Of a stretch of DNA of 64,000 nt, positions 34,107 to 42,414 are shown piece after piece. Where the stretch lies: positions 1 to 64,000 of the forward strand of contig CAJTXL010000010.1 of assembly GCA_910583525.1 (NCBI GenBank), read 5' to 3'. The DNA is from an uncultured Muribaculaceae bacterium. GTDB taxonomy: Bacteria > Bacteroidota > Bacteroidia > Bacteroidales > Muribaculaceae. A program made the translations under genes and the position numbers. The stretch's first letter is position 1; the number at the start of each line of letters is the position of its first letter. The notes below the pieces were generated by a model. That model did no database searches. It was not told the origin of the DNA and saw only the letters and a program-made list of their open reading frames with translations.

Positions 34107-36149
34107 ATGGCACGACAACTCAACATATTGAAGAATGACCCTTGGCTGGCACCTTATGCGGCAGCCATCGAAGGGCGGCACAAGGATGCCATCCGCAAAG
34201 AGCGCGAGCTTACTTCGGAGGCCGGCTCATTGGCCGACTTCGCCAACGCGCACAAATATTTCGGGCTGCACCGGCAGAAAGACGGGAGCTGGGTTTTCCG
34301 CGAATGGGCGCCAAACGCCACCGGCATATGCCTGATAGGCGATTTCTCGGGTTGGAAAGCCCTGCCTCAATACCGTCTGCAGCGAGTAGGCGGAGGAGTA
34401 AGCGGCGTATGGGAAGCAGTCCTTCCGAAAGATGCGATAGCCGACGGGCAGCTTTACAAAATTCTCGTCGACTGGGCCGGAGGCAGCGCCGAGCGCATAC
34501 CTGCATATGCCACCCGTGTTGTACAGGACCCCGATACGCATATCTTCTCGGCACAGGTGCATGCGCCTAAACGGGCTTTCAGATGGAAAGACGCGGATTT
34601 CGTCCCTGACACGGCGCCGTTACTGATTTACGAGTGCCACATAGGCATGGCACAGGAAAACGAGGGTGTGGGCAGCTATGAGGATTTCCGCACCAAGGTG
34701 CTTCCGCGCATCGTTGCCGACGGCTACAACGCCATACAGATAATGGCCATACAGGAGCACCCCTACTACGGCTCTTTCGGCTACCATGTGTCGAGTTTCT
34801 TTGCCGCATCGAGCCGCTTCGGCACGCCTGAGGACCTCAAGCGTCTGATTGACGACGCCCACAGCCACGGCATAGCGGTGATAATGGACATCGTGCACTC
34901 TCACGCGGTGAAAAACGAGAACGAGGGCCTGGGGTTGCTCGACGGCACGCCCGACCTGTATTTCCACACCGACCCGTCGCGCCGTGAGCATCCGGCGTGG
35001 GACTCTCTGTGCTTTGACTACGGCAAGAACGAGGTTCTGCATTTTCTGCTGTCGAACTGCAAATACTGGCTCGAAGAGTACCATTTCGACGGCTTCCGCT
35101 TCGACGGGGTTACTTCGATGCTCTACTACGACCACGGGCTTGGCAAGGCTTTCGGCAGCTACTCCGACTACTACGACGGCGGCCAAGACACCGACGCCAT
35201 AACCTATCTGACCCTCGCCAACAGCCTTATACATCAGCTCAAGCCGCACGCCATCACCATAGCCGAGGAAATGAGCGGCATGCCGGGATTGGCGATACCG
35301 TTCCGCGACGGGGGCATAGGGTTCGACTACCGCATGGCGATGGGCATACCCGACTATTGGATAAAGACCCTCAAAGAGAAGAAAGACGAGGACTGGCATC
35401 CTACCTCAATCTTCTGGGAGCTTACCAACCGCCGTGCCGACGAAAAGACGATTTCGTATGTCGAGAGCCACGACCAGGCACTTGTAGGCGACAAGACGGT
35501 GATATTCCGGCTGATTGACGCGGCTATGTACTGGCACATGACTGTCGGCGACAAAGACCCCGTGGTAGCTCGCGGCATTGCCCTGCACAAGATGATACGT
35601 CTCGTGACTCTGGCCACCATAAACGGGGGCTATCTCAACTTCATGGGCAACGAGTTCGGGCATCCCGAATGGATTGATTTTCCACGTGAGGGCAACGGCT
35701 GGAGCTACAAGTATGCGCGGCGCCAATGGGAGCTTGTCGACAGGGAAGACCTGCAGTACCGTTTTCTTAACGCTTTCGACAATGCCATGATAGAACTTGT
35801 GAGCCGCAGGCACAATTTCCAGGCCAAACCTATAAGGAAACTTTGGGAGAAGGACGACGACCAGGTGCTGGCGTTCATGCGCGGCGACCTTGTGTTCGTG
35901 TTCAATTTCAGCCCCACCAAGAGCTATGACGGCTACGGGCTGCTCGCCCCCGGCGGCGTTTACAGCACCGTACTGAGCACAGACAGGCCAATGTTCGGAG
36001 GCTTCGGCAACATTGACGAGAGCGTGGAACACTTCACCGTTCCCGACCCCTTGTACGCCCCTGCCGGAGTGGAGCGTCTGCCCCTTTATCTGCCAGCACG
36101 CACGGCACTGGTGCTGCGGAAACATCCGGTCAGGCACAATAAGGCATAA
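34107..36149 (+). CDS. glgB: 1,4-alpha-glucan branching enzyme, 680 aa
   Basis: Adds alpha-1,6 branches to glycogen. An N-terminal CBM48 domain (about 50-150, FREWAPNATGICLIGDFSGW) precedes the GH13 barrel with Asp333 (GFRFDGVTSM), Glu387 (IAEEMSG) and Asp456 (ESHDQAL). A C-terminal all-beta domain follows. Size and motifs are closest to the shorter branching enzymes resembling eukaryotic forms. No other glycogen gene is adjacent. A terminator follows within ten bases. Confidence 0.93.
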   Translation: MARQLNILKNDPWLAPYAAAIEGRHKDAIRKERELTSEAGSLADFANAHKYFGLHRQKDGSWVFREWAPNATGICLIGDFSGWKALPQYRLQRVGGGVSGVWEAVLPKDAIADGQLYKILVDWAGGSAERIPAYATRVVQDPDTHIFSAQVHAPKRAFRWKDADFVPDTAPLLIYECHIGMAQENEGVGSYEDFRTKVLPRIVADGYNAIQIMAIQEHPYYGSFGYHVSSFFAASSRFGTPEDLKRLIDDAHSHGIAVIMDIVHSHAVKNENEGLGLLDGTPDLYFHTDPSRREHPAWDSLCFDYGKNEVLHFLLSNCKYWLEEYHFDGFRFDGVTSMLYYDHGLGKAFGSYSDYYDGGQDTDAITYLTLANSLIHQLKPHAITIAEEMSGMPGLAIPFRDGGIGFDYRMAMGIPDYWIKTLKEKKDEDWHPTSIFWELTNRRADEKTISYVESHDQALVGDKTVIFRLIDAAMYWHMTVGDKDPVVARGIALHKMIRLVTLATINGGYLNFMGNEFGHPEWIDFPREGNGWSYKYARRQWELVDREDLQYRFLNAFDNAMIELVSRRHNFQAKPIRKLWEKDDDQVLAFMRGDLVFVFNFSPTKSYDGYGLLAPGGVYSTVLSTDRPMFGGFGNIDESVEHFTVPDPLYAPAGVERLPLYLPARTALVLRKHPVRHNKA

Positions 36150-36153
36150 AATC

Positions 36154-36194
36154 ATACAGGGGCGCGCATCCGGGCACGCCCCTGTATTGATTTT
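36154..36194 (+). terminator. terminator after glgB
   Basis: A perfect 11-bp GC-rich stem (36154-36164 with 36177-36187), then TGATTTT. Confidence 0.7.
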
Positions 36195-36195
36195 A

Positions 36196-36529
36196 AGAGG
36201 TTGTTAAAAAACATATGTTAATCGACAGGTTGGTGTATTTTTGCTTAAATTGCACATTGTGAGGAGCGAGCATGGCGGTTCCCATGCGACTGACGAGCAA
36301 TGCGCAAATTGACAAAAAGACACCAAGACCGGGGTAATATTAAGAATGCTAAATTTTAAATTATAAATTATGTATTACACGAAAATAATAAATGCGACGC
36401 CTCCGAAAATTATGAGCGTCTTGCGTCCTGCTCTTCAGTCGCATAGCACGCTATGCTCCATCATCGCAGAACACAATCCGTCTCATAATTTTCGGCCTGT
36501 CGATTAACATCTGTTTTTTAACAACCTCT
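36196..36529. mobile_element. 334-bp element with 34-bp terminal inverted repeats (MITE-like)
   Basis: Arms at 36196-36229 and 36496-36529 match at 33 of 34 positions. A second, perfect 14-bp inverted pair (36403-36416 with 36482-36495) nests inside, the right copy touching the right arm. The interior has a -7-like TATTTTTG (36236-36243) and a GCATAGC/GCTATGC hairpin but no gene. The right arm overlaps the stop codon of the 127-aa gene. No target duplication is obvious. It could be a non-autonomous transposon remnant or a structured-RNA locus. Confidence 0.7.
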
Positions 36530-36911
36530 AAGCCTTTTGTGGGCGAGACATCAGGGAGAGCGAGATGTCGTAGGTAGAGACGGCTGCGGCTGTCGACGCG
36601 AGCGCAAGCATCAGCCACGGCACGGCATCTTTCAAGCCTGTCATCAGACCGTTGTCCGAGAAGTCCGAAGGGGCGAGGGCGTGCATCATGCCACCTATTT
36701 CGGGCAAGAACGCCGACAGGACAAAACCGACGAGCATTCCGGCCACAGCGGCCAAGGCCACAGCCCTATGGCATCGGCGACGATAGGCGGCATTGTGCTC
36801 TTTTACGAGCTTCACGGCATCGAGCCTGCGGCCAAGCTCTTCGATGAAAGCCGATGAAGGCGACAGCTCAGGGTTGTAAGCGTCGAATATGTCTTTTAGA
36901 GGGTCTTTCAT
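36528..36911 (-). CDS. putative anti-sigma-type membrane protein, 127 aa
   Basis: A cytosolic N-terminal part (about 1-48) is followed by two hydrophobic segments (about 51-72 and 97-118). The start MKDPLKDIFDAYNPELSPSS and its location directly after a sigma factor gene, overlapping by four bases, suggest an anti-sigma or sigma-modulating role. No zinc-finger motif is present, so this is inferred from context only. Its stop lies in the arm of the inverted-repeat element. Confidence 0.6.
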   Translation of the reverse strand: MKDPLKDIFDAYNPELSPSSAFIEELGRRLDAVKLVKEHNAAYRRRCHRAVALAAVAGMLVGFVLSAFLPEIGGMMHALAPSDFSDNGLMTGLKDAVPWLMLALASTAAAVSTYDISLSLMSRPQKA

Positions 36912-37393
36912 ATTTCTTGATTTGTGAGGCGTTGGCGCAGATGCTCTCTGCCCCGTGCCAATTGTTGTCTGACGGCATCTTGCGTCGATTCTGTTATTTC
37001 GGCAATCTGCTTCACCTGATATCCGTCGAGATAATACAGCAGCACCGCAGTGCGCTCTTTCGGCGACAGTGTTTCGAGCGCCATATACAGTTCCTGATAT
37101 CGGAAAGCACCGTCAGCGCAGTCGCCCGAATCGACAGAGGCAGCCTCGTCGATGCCACCGACAATCCGTGCGGAGCGACGGTAACTGATGAAAGTATTGT
37201 AGGCGATGCGGTGAACCCATACGCTGAATTTACTATCATCACTGAAACTCTCGCAGCTGAGATATGCCTTGACATATGTTTCTTGAGCGATGTCGTCGGC
37301 AAGTGCCGCGTCGCCACAGCACAAAGCCGTCAGGAAGCGCCTTAACGCCACCTGACCGGCTTCGACATATGTCGCGAAATCCTGCGGTGTCAT
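36908..37393 (-). CDS. ECF-type sigma-70 factor, 161 aa
   Basis: Directs RNA polymerase to alternative promoters. Region 2 shows DDIAQETYVKAYLSCESF and FSVWVHRIAYNTFISYRR (about 33-77); region 4 shows LSPKERTAVLLYYLDGYQVKQIAEI (about 109-133) followed by a helix-turn-helix. It overlaps the DUF6249-type gene by one base (TAATG) and the putative anti-sigma gene by four, so the three should be translated together. Confidence 0.88.
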   Translation of the reverse strand: MTPQDFATYVEAGQVALRRFLTALCCGDAALADDIAQETYVKAYLSCESFSDDSKFSVWVHRIAYNTFISYRRSARIVGGIDEAASVDSGDCADGAFRYQELYMALETLSPKERTAVLLYYLDGYQVKQIAEITESTQDAVRQQLARGREHLRQRLTNQEI

Positions 37394-37824
37394 TACTCTT
37401 GCGAGTTGTCTTCAGTATCTTTCTCTTTGGCTACGGTTTTGCGCGTAACCGCAACTACTATGAGGAAGGCCGCACCGATTGCGATAGCGAAAGCGGCCGC
37501 AATGATGAACATGTTGCGCGTTTTTACATCGTCGGGGGTATTGTAGAAAAAGGACACTATTGCCGAGGCCACACCACCAAAGGTAAAGAGCACGCCTTTG
37601 AGCAAGCGGCTTTGAAATAGCTGTTCAGGGGTTCGCGGTTTTTTGCCGAAAGATTCGGCGAGTTTGTCGGCGTCGATATCGGCATTATTTTTGATTGCTT
37701 CGATAAGCACTGCCGCGCGTTTGTTGTCGCTGTTTGTGGCGGCGCGCATAACTATCCATACAATCAGAACGGGGAGAGCTACACAGACACCAAGGGGGAC
37801 TAAAATATCAACCAATTGTTCCAT
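37393..37824 (-). CDS. DUF6249-type membrane protein, 143 aa
   Basis: An N-terminal membrane segment (about 6-27), a cytosolic stretch with DADKLAESFGKKPRTPEQLFQ, and two further hydrophobic segments (about 76-93 and 104-125). This layout matches DUF6249 proteins, which in Bacteroidota often lie beside ECF sigma genes. The function is not known; involvement in the same signalling unit is inferred. It is the first gene of the operon; no consensus promoter is visible upstream, which would fit autoregulation by the sigma factor. Confidence 0.65.
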   Translation of the reverse strand: MEQLVDILVPLGVCVALPVLIVWIVMRAATNSDNKRAAVLIEAIKNNADIDADKLAESFGKKPRTPEQLFQSRLLKGVLFTFGGVASAIVSFFYNTPDDVKTRNMFIIAAAFAIAIGAAFLIVVAVTRKTVAKEKDTEDNSQE

Positions 37825-37917
37825 AATCTATAGTTTTTAGGTTTTTTATGAATGATTTCGTATATAAGACGCAATTGCTCTCCGAATAGTGACATGGCAA
37901 GAGATTTTTTTGCAACG

Positions 37918-37963
37918 AAAAAGACGGCGCCCAATGTATCGCCTCGGCAATACATTAGGCGCC
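37918..37963 (-). terminator. terminator after the M6 protease gene
   Basis: GGCGCC-AATGTAT/ATACATT-GGCGCC (37926-37939 with 37950-37963) with one mismatch, followed on the minus strand by GTCTTTTT. Confidence 0.75.
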
Positions 37964-37981
37964 AATAATTTATAGCTTAAT

Positions 37982-40849
37982 TTATTTTACTACGACTTTC
38001 ACGGCACCGGCCTGTGTGGCTACGATGTAGAAGCCGGCAGGGAGTGTGAAGGAGGCTTCGCCGCCGATACGGTCGGCCTGCGCCACGACGGCGCCGGCAA
38101 GGTTGACGATGCGGACATGGCCGCCGTCGAGGCCTTTGACTGTAACGATGTTGCCTGCGACAGTGACGTCAATATCGGCTACGGCATCTACACCGACTAT
38201 GCCTGAATTGGGGCTGAGAGCTACCGACACGGTATTGGACGGTTTCGACATGGTGCCTGCGGCATCGGCTGCTTCGACAAAGAAGCGGACACGCTCTACG
38301 CCGACCGGGACAGAAGCGGTATATGAAACATTGTTGCCGACATCGACACGCGTAAGGCCGTCGATTGCGCTGTAGCTGATGCCGGAGGCTGTAATGACGA
38401 GGTCATCGAAAGCGAGGTTTCCGCCAGTGGTTTTCTGATATGTGAAGCGCACCTGCCGCACGCTGCTTTCGGGTACGACTTCAACCGTTTTGCCGGTGTT
38501 GACTTTATCCAAGCCCGTAACTTCGCCGATAGTAACCCATGCGTCGCCGACACGCCCCTCGATAAGCAGGGTGTTGGCGCTGCCTGATGTCACGCTTGCG
38601 CCACGCGTCCAGAAGCTGATTTTCTGAATGTCGGCATCGAACAATGGCGATGTGAGACATACACCGTTTTTGGCAAATTTAAGCGAAGGGAAATCTTTGC
38701 CTGAGAACTGAGCTCCCGAAGAAGGTGTGTAGCGGTCGTTGTCACCGCCGGTCCAAGTCCATCCGTCGGGTATCACCAAAGTGCTGCCGCTGCCGAAGCC
38801 TATTTCGGTGCTTTTATCGCCAAGGTCTGTTTCGGCCTCGACCGTCAGGTAATATTTCGCAGCGTTCTTGAGGGGCAACCAATTGAAAGTAGCTTTGCCT
38901 GCAAGTTCTCCACTACCCGTAGTGGCTGTGGGTTTTACATATTGCATCGCAACCGCAGGCATGGTAAATGCGGTCTCGGCAGAAGGCTCTGACACGCTCA
39001 GGCCTGCACGAGCGGCGATAGTTGCGAAGTATTCGGTTTCGCCTACGAGACCCTCGACTGTGCATTGTGTGACTGTGGCTGCTACCGCATAGTCAGTGTA
39101 TGTTGCGAAAGGCTGATGAACTCCGCCCTCGTCTTTGGTATATATATTAAGGAGATATTCTTTGGCGAAAGGCACGGCAGCCCATTTGACAACGGCAGTG
39201 CCATTGTCGGCCGAAGTCACTTCGGGAGCATCGGGAGTATCGAACTCTATGTTTCCACCGGCGACATTGAAGGTGATTACGCCATTGTTTTCGGCAATGT
39301 CAGTGATTGGCAGGTCGATTGCTCTATTAGCCCATGAGCGCAGTGCCGGGGTTGTCGACGAGGTGAAGGATGTCACCCCTCTTGTGCCGGGAAAAGAATA
39401 GCCTTGCTTTGCCGTTACAGAACCACTATAGCTGCCGCTTGCTTCAACCAAGTCGACATATTGGTGGTCGGGGTTATTGTTGACGACATTACGGTCCCAG
39501 ATACTCTGGTCGAAGTCGACATGCCATATGAGCATACCGTGTCCGGGAATATATTTGTCCCAGCCCTGCTTCTGCCTGTTTTCGAGGAGAAAGAATTCGT
39601 TTGTCTTCTCTGTGGGGATGAGACAACCGTAATTACTTTGGTCGATAGCCTCCAGGCGTATGGTTGCCGGGCCGTCGAGCACAACAGGGTCAAGCCAGCC
39701 CATGGCGTTGCGCTCGAAGATGGAGTATGCCGGAGGGGTGCGACCGTCGTTGTTATAAGGGCCGTAGTCCATCACGCTCCATTCTCCGGGTGTGTACGTA
39801 GCATCACCATCGATTGTCGAATACAGGTCTGGGAGACCCATCACGTGCGAATATTCATGAACGAATGTGCCTATTCCACAAGCTTCACCACCATCGACTT
39901 CGTTAGAACACGCGTAGCTGTAAAGCCGTTTGCCATTGTATATAGGGCCGTTTGGATTGCCTTTGCCATCTACAAGCTCGTAAGAATGTGGCCATACGGT
40001 ATCAGGAGAACCACCGGAGGCTTCACCCTGTCCGGCATAAAGGACAAAGATGTTGTCGACAAGACCGTTGTCGTCATAGTCATAGTCGGCGAAATTGATT
40101 TGGCCGGCAAGAATTTCGGCCGCATCGGTCACCATCTCGTGTGCATTCATGTCGTCGCCGCGGCCATCATTAGCTCCGTAATAGCGACGGTTGAAAGGAA
40201 GCTCCACAGGGCCGTAGACATCGAAATGCACATCGAATTTGCCGTTTGACTGGTCGAGGAAGTAGTCGCGGGCCGAGCCTGTGGCACGGTTGTCGCTGAA
40301 TCCTTCTTCGTTGAGCAGTCGCGAAAAATAATTATTGGCATTTGGCGTGGTGAATTTGACATCGGTATAGTTGACCAGGAAGACGAGCGTGCGCACTTTG
40401 CCTGTGCGCGGATAGTTGCCGGTGAACAGGCCGAGGCCGTTCTGCGGTGCTACGCGCGAGGCCGCGGCCTTATGCGCCGTACGTGTGGCGCGTGCCTTCA
40501 GGGCTCTTGCGGACATGGCGTTTATGAATGCTTCTTTTGCAGAGGCGTCTTTTGCCGCCTTTATTCCTGCGACGCTACGGTGAAGCGCATTCTGCACTTT
40601 GGCGTCGGAGAGTGATATGTTGCCTTGGGCATCGGCCGAGGCATAACGAAGGAAGCCGTCGGCTCCAGGCATTGCCGGAACGCCGTCTTCGGTAAGATAG
40701 TAGTGTGAATATTCATCGCCGACAAGCTGCACCTTTACGGTTGAGCCATCGGGCTGCGCAAGGTCGAAAAGGCCTCTGCGTGCCGGCACGGCATTCGCCA
40801 CGAATGCTGCTGCCAGCGCTACGATAAGCAGTGTGCTGAGTTTCTTCAT
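37982..40849 (-). CDS. secreted M6-family metalloprotease with T9SS sorting domain, 955 aa
   Basis: An exported zinc peptidase of the immune-inhibitor-A (M6) type. Signal peptide about 1-20; propeptide to about 140; the catalytic domain carries HEYSHVMGLPD with His331, Glu332 and His335 and a following Asp. Fibronectin-III-like modules and a jelly-roll-type domain (about 690-870) follow, then a type A T9SS sorting domain in the last 75 residues. Export is therefore expected through T9SS and processing by PorU. Targets are unknown. The start was set at the signal peptide; earlier in-frame codons lack support. Confidence 0.88.
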   Translation of the reverse strand: MKKLSTLLIVALAAAFVANAVPARRGLFDLAQPDGSTVKVQLVGDEYSHYYLTEDGVPAMPGADGFLRYASADAQGNISLSDAKVQNALHRSVAGIKAAKDASAKEAFINAMSARALKARATRTAHKAAASRVAPQNGLGLFTGNYPRTGKVRTLVFLVNYTDVKFTTPNANNYFSRLLNEEGFSDNRATGSARDYFLDQSNGKFDVHFDVYGPVELPFNRRYYGANDGRGDDMNAHEMVTDAAEILAGQINFADYDYDDNGLVDNIFVLYAGQGEASGGSPDTVWPHSYELVDGKGNPNGPIYNGKRLYSYACSNEVDGGEACGIGTFVHEYSHVMGLPDLYSTIDGDATYTPGEWSVMDYGPYNNDGRTPPAYSIFERNAMGWLDPVVLDGPATIRLEAIDQSNYGCLIPTEKTNEFFLLENRQKQGWDKYIPGHGMLIWHVDFDQSIWDRNVVNNNPDHQYVDLVEASGSYSGSVTAKQGYSFPGTRGVTSFTSSTTPALRSWANRAIDLPITDIAENNGVITFNVAGGNIEFDTPDAPEVTSADNGTAVVKWAAVPFAKEYLLNIYTKDEGGVHQPFATYTDYAVAATVTQCTVEGLVGETEYFATIAARAGLSVSEPSAETAFTMPAVAMQYVKPTATTGSGELAGKATFNWLPLKNAAKYYLTVEAETDLGDKSTEIGFGSGSTLVIPDGWTWTGGDNDRYTPSSGAQFSGKDFPSLKFAKNGVCLTSPLFDADIQKISFWTRGASVTSGSANTLLIEGRVGDAWVTIGEVTGLDKVNTGKTVEVVPESSVRQVRFTYQKTTGGNLAFDDLVITASGISYSAIDGLTRVDVGNNVSYTASVPVGVERVRFFVEAADAAGTMSKPSNTVSVALSPNSGIVGVDAVADIDVTVAGNIVTVKGLDGGHVRIVNLAGAVVAQADRIGGEASFTLPAGFYIVATQAGAVKVVVK

Positions 40850-40885
40850 ATGTATTTTGGTGTGTATATTTATGGCTAAAGCATG

Positions 40886-40893
40886 CAAAGATA
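40886..40893 (-). promoter_or_regulatory. -7 box for the M6 protease gene
   Basis: TATCTTTG on the minus strand with a possible TTG 22 bases upstream (40918-40916), 37 bases before the ATG. Confidence 0.5.
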
Positions 40894-40965
40894 AGACATT
40901 TTGCGCTATCTTTGGCAAGAAACATCGACAAAAAATCTTATTTTATAGATGAATGGGGTTGGACG

Positions 40966-41018
40966 CTTGGCAAAACCAAAATAAATTTTGTTTTGCGCTC
41001 GCTTATTCGTATTTTTGG
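40966..41018 (+). promoter_or_regulatory. rex promoter P1 with palindromic operator (repeat copy 1)
   Basis: An imperfect palindrome (40970-40996) covers TTTG (40987-40990); after 19 bases comes TATTTTTG (41010-41017). The whole block is repeated 73 bases downstream. Confidence 0.7.
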
Positions 41019-41039
41019 CTATTGCCTTAAATACTCATG

Positions 41040-41091
41040 CTCGGCAAACCCAAATAAATTTGGTTTGCTCTCGACTTATTCGTATTTTTGC
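41040..41091 (+). promoter_or_regulatory. rex promoter P2 with palindromic operator (repeat copy 2)
   Basis: An imperfect palindrome (41044-41068) covers TTTG (41059-41062); after 20 bases comes TATTTTTG (41083-41090), 24 bases before the rex ATG. The CTTATTCGTATTTTTG segment is identical in both copies. Confidence 0.75.
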
Positions 41092-41113
41092 AGGCTGAAA
41101 GCCGATATTGCCA

Positions 41114-41773
41114 ATGAACGAGAAAGCCATGACATCGCGACCAGACTTGCTGCCGGAGCCCACGCTTCGGCGTCTGCCGTGGTATCTGGCCTATCTGTCG
41201 ACGTTGCGCAATGCTTCTGTGGAATACATTTCCACGACCAAGATTGCCGAGGCGTTGGATGTAGACCCGTCGCAGATAGCCAAGGACCTATCGTTTTTGG
41301 GGATACGCGGCAAGACACGCATAGGCTATCAGGTGGACGCGCTTGAGAGCGCCCTTCGCGACTATCTTGGCTTTGACCGCAGCCACAATGCCATAATGAT
41401 GGGCGCCGGCAGCCTCGGCGCAGCGCTCATTGCCGACAGCGGCCTGCAACGTTACGGCCTCAACATAGTCGCGGGTATCGACATCAAACCTGAGATAATA
41501 GGCTCTGTTATAAACGGCGTGCGGATATACGGCACGGAAGAGGCACAGAAACTTGTCGAAACCCTTGACATCAAGATAGGCATAATAGCCGTGCCGGTCG
41601 AAAGCGCCCAAAGCGCCGCCGACACCATCGCCGACGCCGGCGTAAAGGCCATATGGAATTTTACGCCTTCGAGAATAAGGGTACGCGACGGGGTAGTGAT
41701 TGCCAACACGTCGATATATTCTCACTTGGCGGTTATGTACAACAGGCTGTCAAACCTAAACCCGGAAGCATAG
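41114..41773 (+). CDS. rex: redox-sensing transcriptional repressor Rex, 219 aa
   Basis: Senses the NADH/NAD ratio and controls fermentation and respiration genes. An N-terminal winged helix (about 12-85, ISTTKIAEALDVDPSQIAKDLSFLGIRGKTRIGY) is followed by a Rossmann domain with GAGSLGAAL (about 96-104) and the C-terminal domain-swap helix. The ATG chosen is the first ATG after promoter P2; the leader is very short. It precedes an FAH-like gene by 11 bases and porU further on. Confidence 0.93.
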   Translation: MNEKAMTSRPDLLPEPTLRRLPWYLAYLSTLRNASVEYISTTKIAEALDVDPSQIAKDLSFLGIRGKTRIGYQVDALESALRDYLGFDRSHNAIMMGAGSLGAALIADSGLQRYGLNIVAGIDIKPEIIGSVINGVRIYGTEEAQKLVETLDIKIGIIAVPVESAQSAADTIADAGVKAIWNFTPSRIRVRDGVVIANTSIYSHLAVMYNRLSNLNPEA

Positions 41774-41784
41774 GGCAAAGGACA

Positions 41785-42363
41785 ATGAAGATACTCTGCA
41801 TTTTCCACGGGCAGGACGGCGGCCTACGGGTGAAGGGCGGCGCCGATTCGGCCATACTGCGAACCGGCGAACCGGTGTTCGTGCCCGAGCCTGTGCAGGT
41901 ATGGCGCAGTACGGTTGCTCCGGCAATACGCATGTCGCGGCTCGGAATGAGCATAAAGGCTACCAAGGCTTCTGAATACTACGATGCCATAAGCCTCTTC
42001 CATCTGCTGACTCCTGTAGACCCTGTCATTGTCGACGGTCTGCCTCCATATATCCTCGACAGAACTTTTTCGCCGGGACAGTGGCACTCGACAAGTCCCG
42101 ACCCACTAAAGGAATACCGTTTCGAGGCCATGAGACGCGAGCTGAACGGGAATGCGGAAGAAACCGCAGTCTCCGGGCAGTTCTCGCTGCTTTCGTTAGG
42201 GGTCGATGATGCCATAGCGGCATTGTCTCGCTACATGACGTTCCGCACCGGCGACATCCTTGTCTTTCCTGACAAAGGCTGTGATATGGGCGCCCCTATG
42301 CTCGACACAGAAATGACAGCGTCTCTCGACGGGCTGCCTACATTATCGATAAGACTCAAATAA
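41785..42363 (+). CDS. FAH-fold-like protein, divergent, 192 aa
   Basis: A soluble protein that shows only weak resemblance to fumarylacetoacetate hydrolase-fold enzymes: PVFVPEPVQVWRS near residues 30-42, a middle LLTPVDPVIVDG block, and FRTGDILVFPDKG near 161-173. The metal-binding acidic triad of active FAH enzymes cannot be placed with confidence, so activity is doubtful. It may be a degenerate family member retained for another role. It is co-transcribed with rex and precedes porU by 51 bases. Confidence 0.5.
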   Translation: MKILCIFHGQDGGLRVKGGADSAILRTGEPVFVPEPVQVWRSTVAPAIRMSRLGMSIKATKASEYYDAISLFHLLTPVDPVIVDGLPPYILDRTFSPGQWHSTSPDPLKEYRFEAMRRELNGNAEETAVSGQFSLLSLGVDDAIAALSRYMTFRTGDILVFPDKGCDMGAPMLDTEMTASLDGLPTLSIRLK

Positions 42364-42414
42364 ACCATATACATCTCTTCTCAAAAAGATTGACTCTCAC
42401 CCACAAAAAACACC

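Noticed and set aside
36196..36529. Invertible promoter switch
   Set aside because: The arms and an internal -7-like motif recall invertible promoters. But a transcript leaving either end would run antisense into glgB or the 127-aa gene, so no gene would be switched on, and no invertase gene is near.
40907..40914. Additional plus-strand -7 box TATCTTTG as a distant rex promoter
   Set aside because: It has no -33 partner and lies 200 bases away, while two complete promoters lie closer to rex; it more likely arises by chance in the AT-rich spacer.
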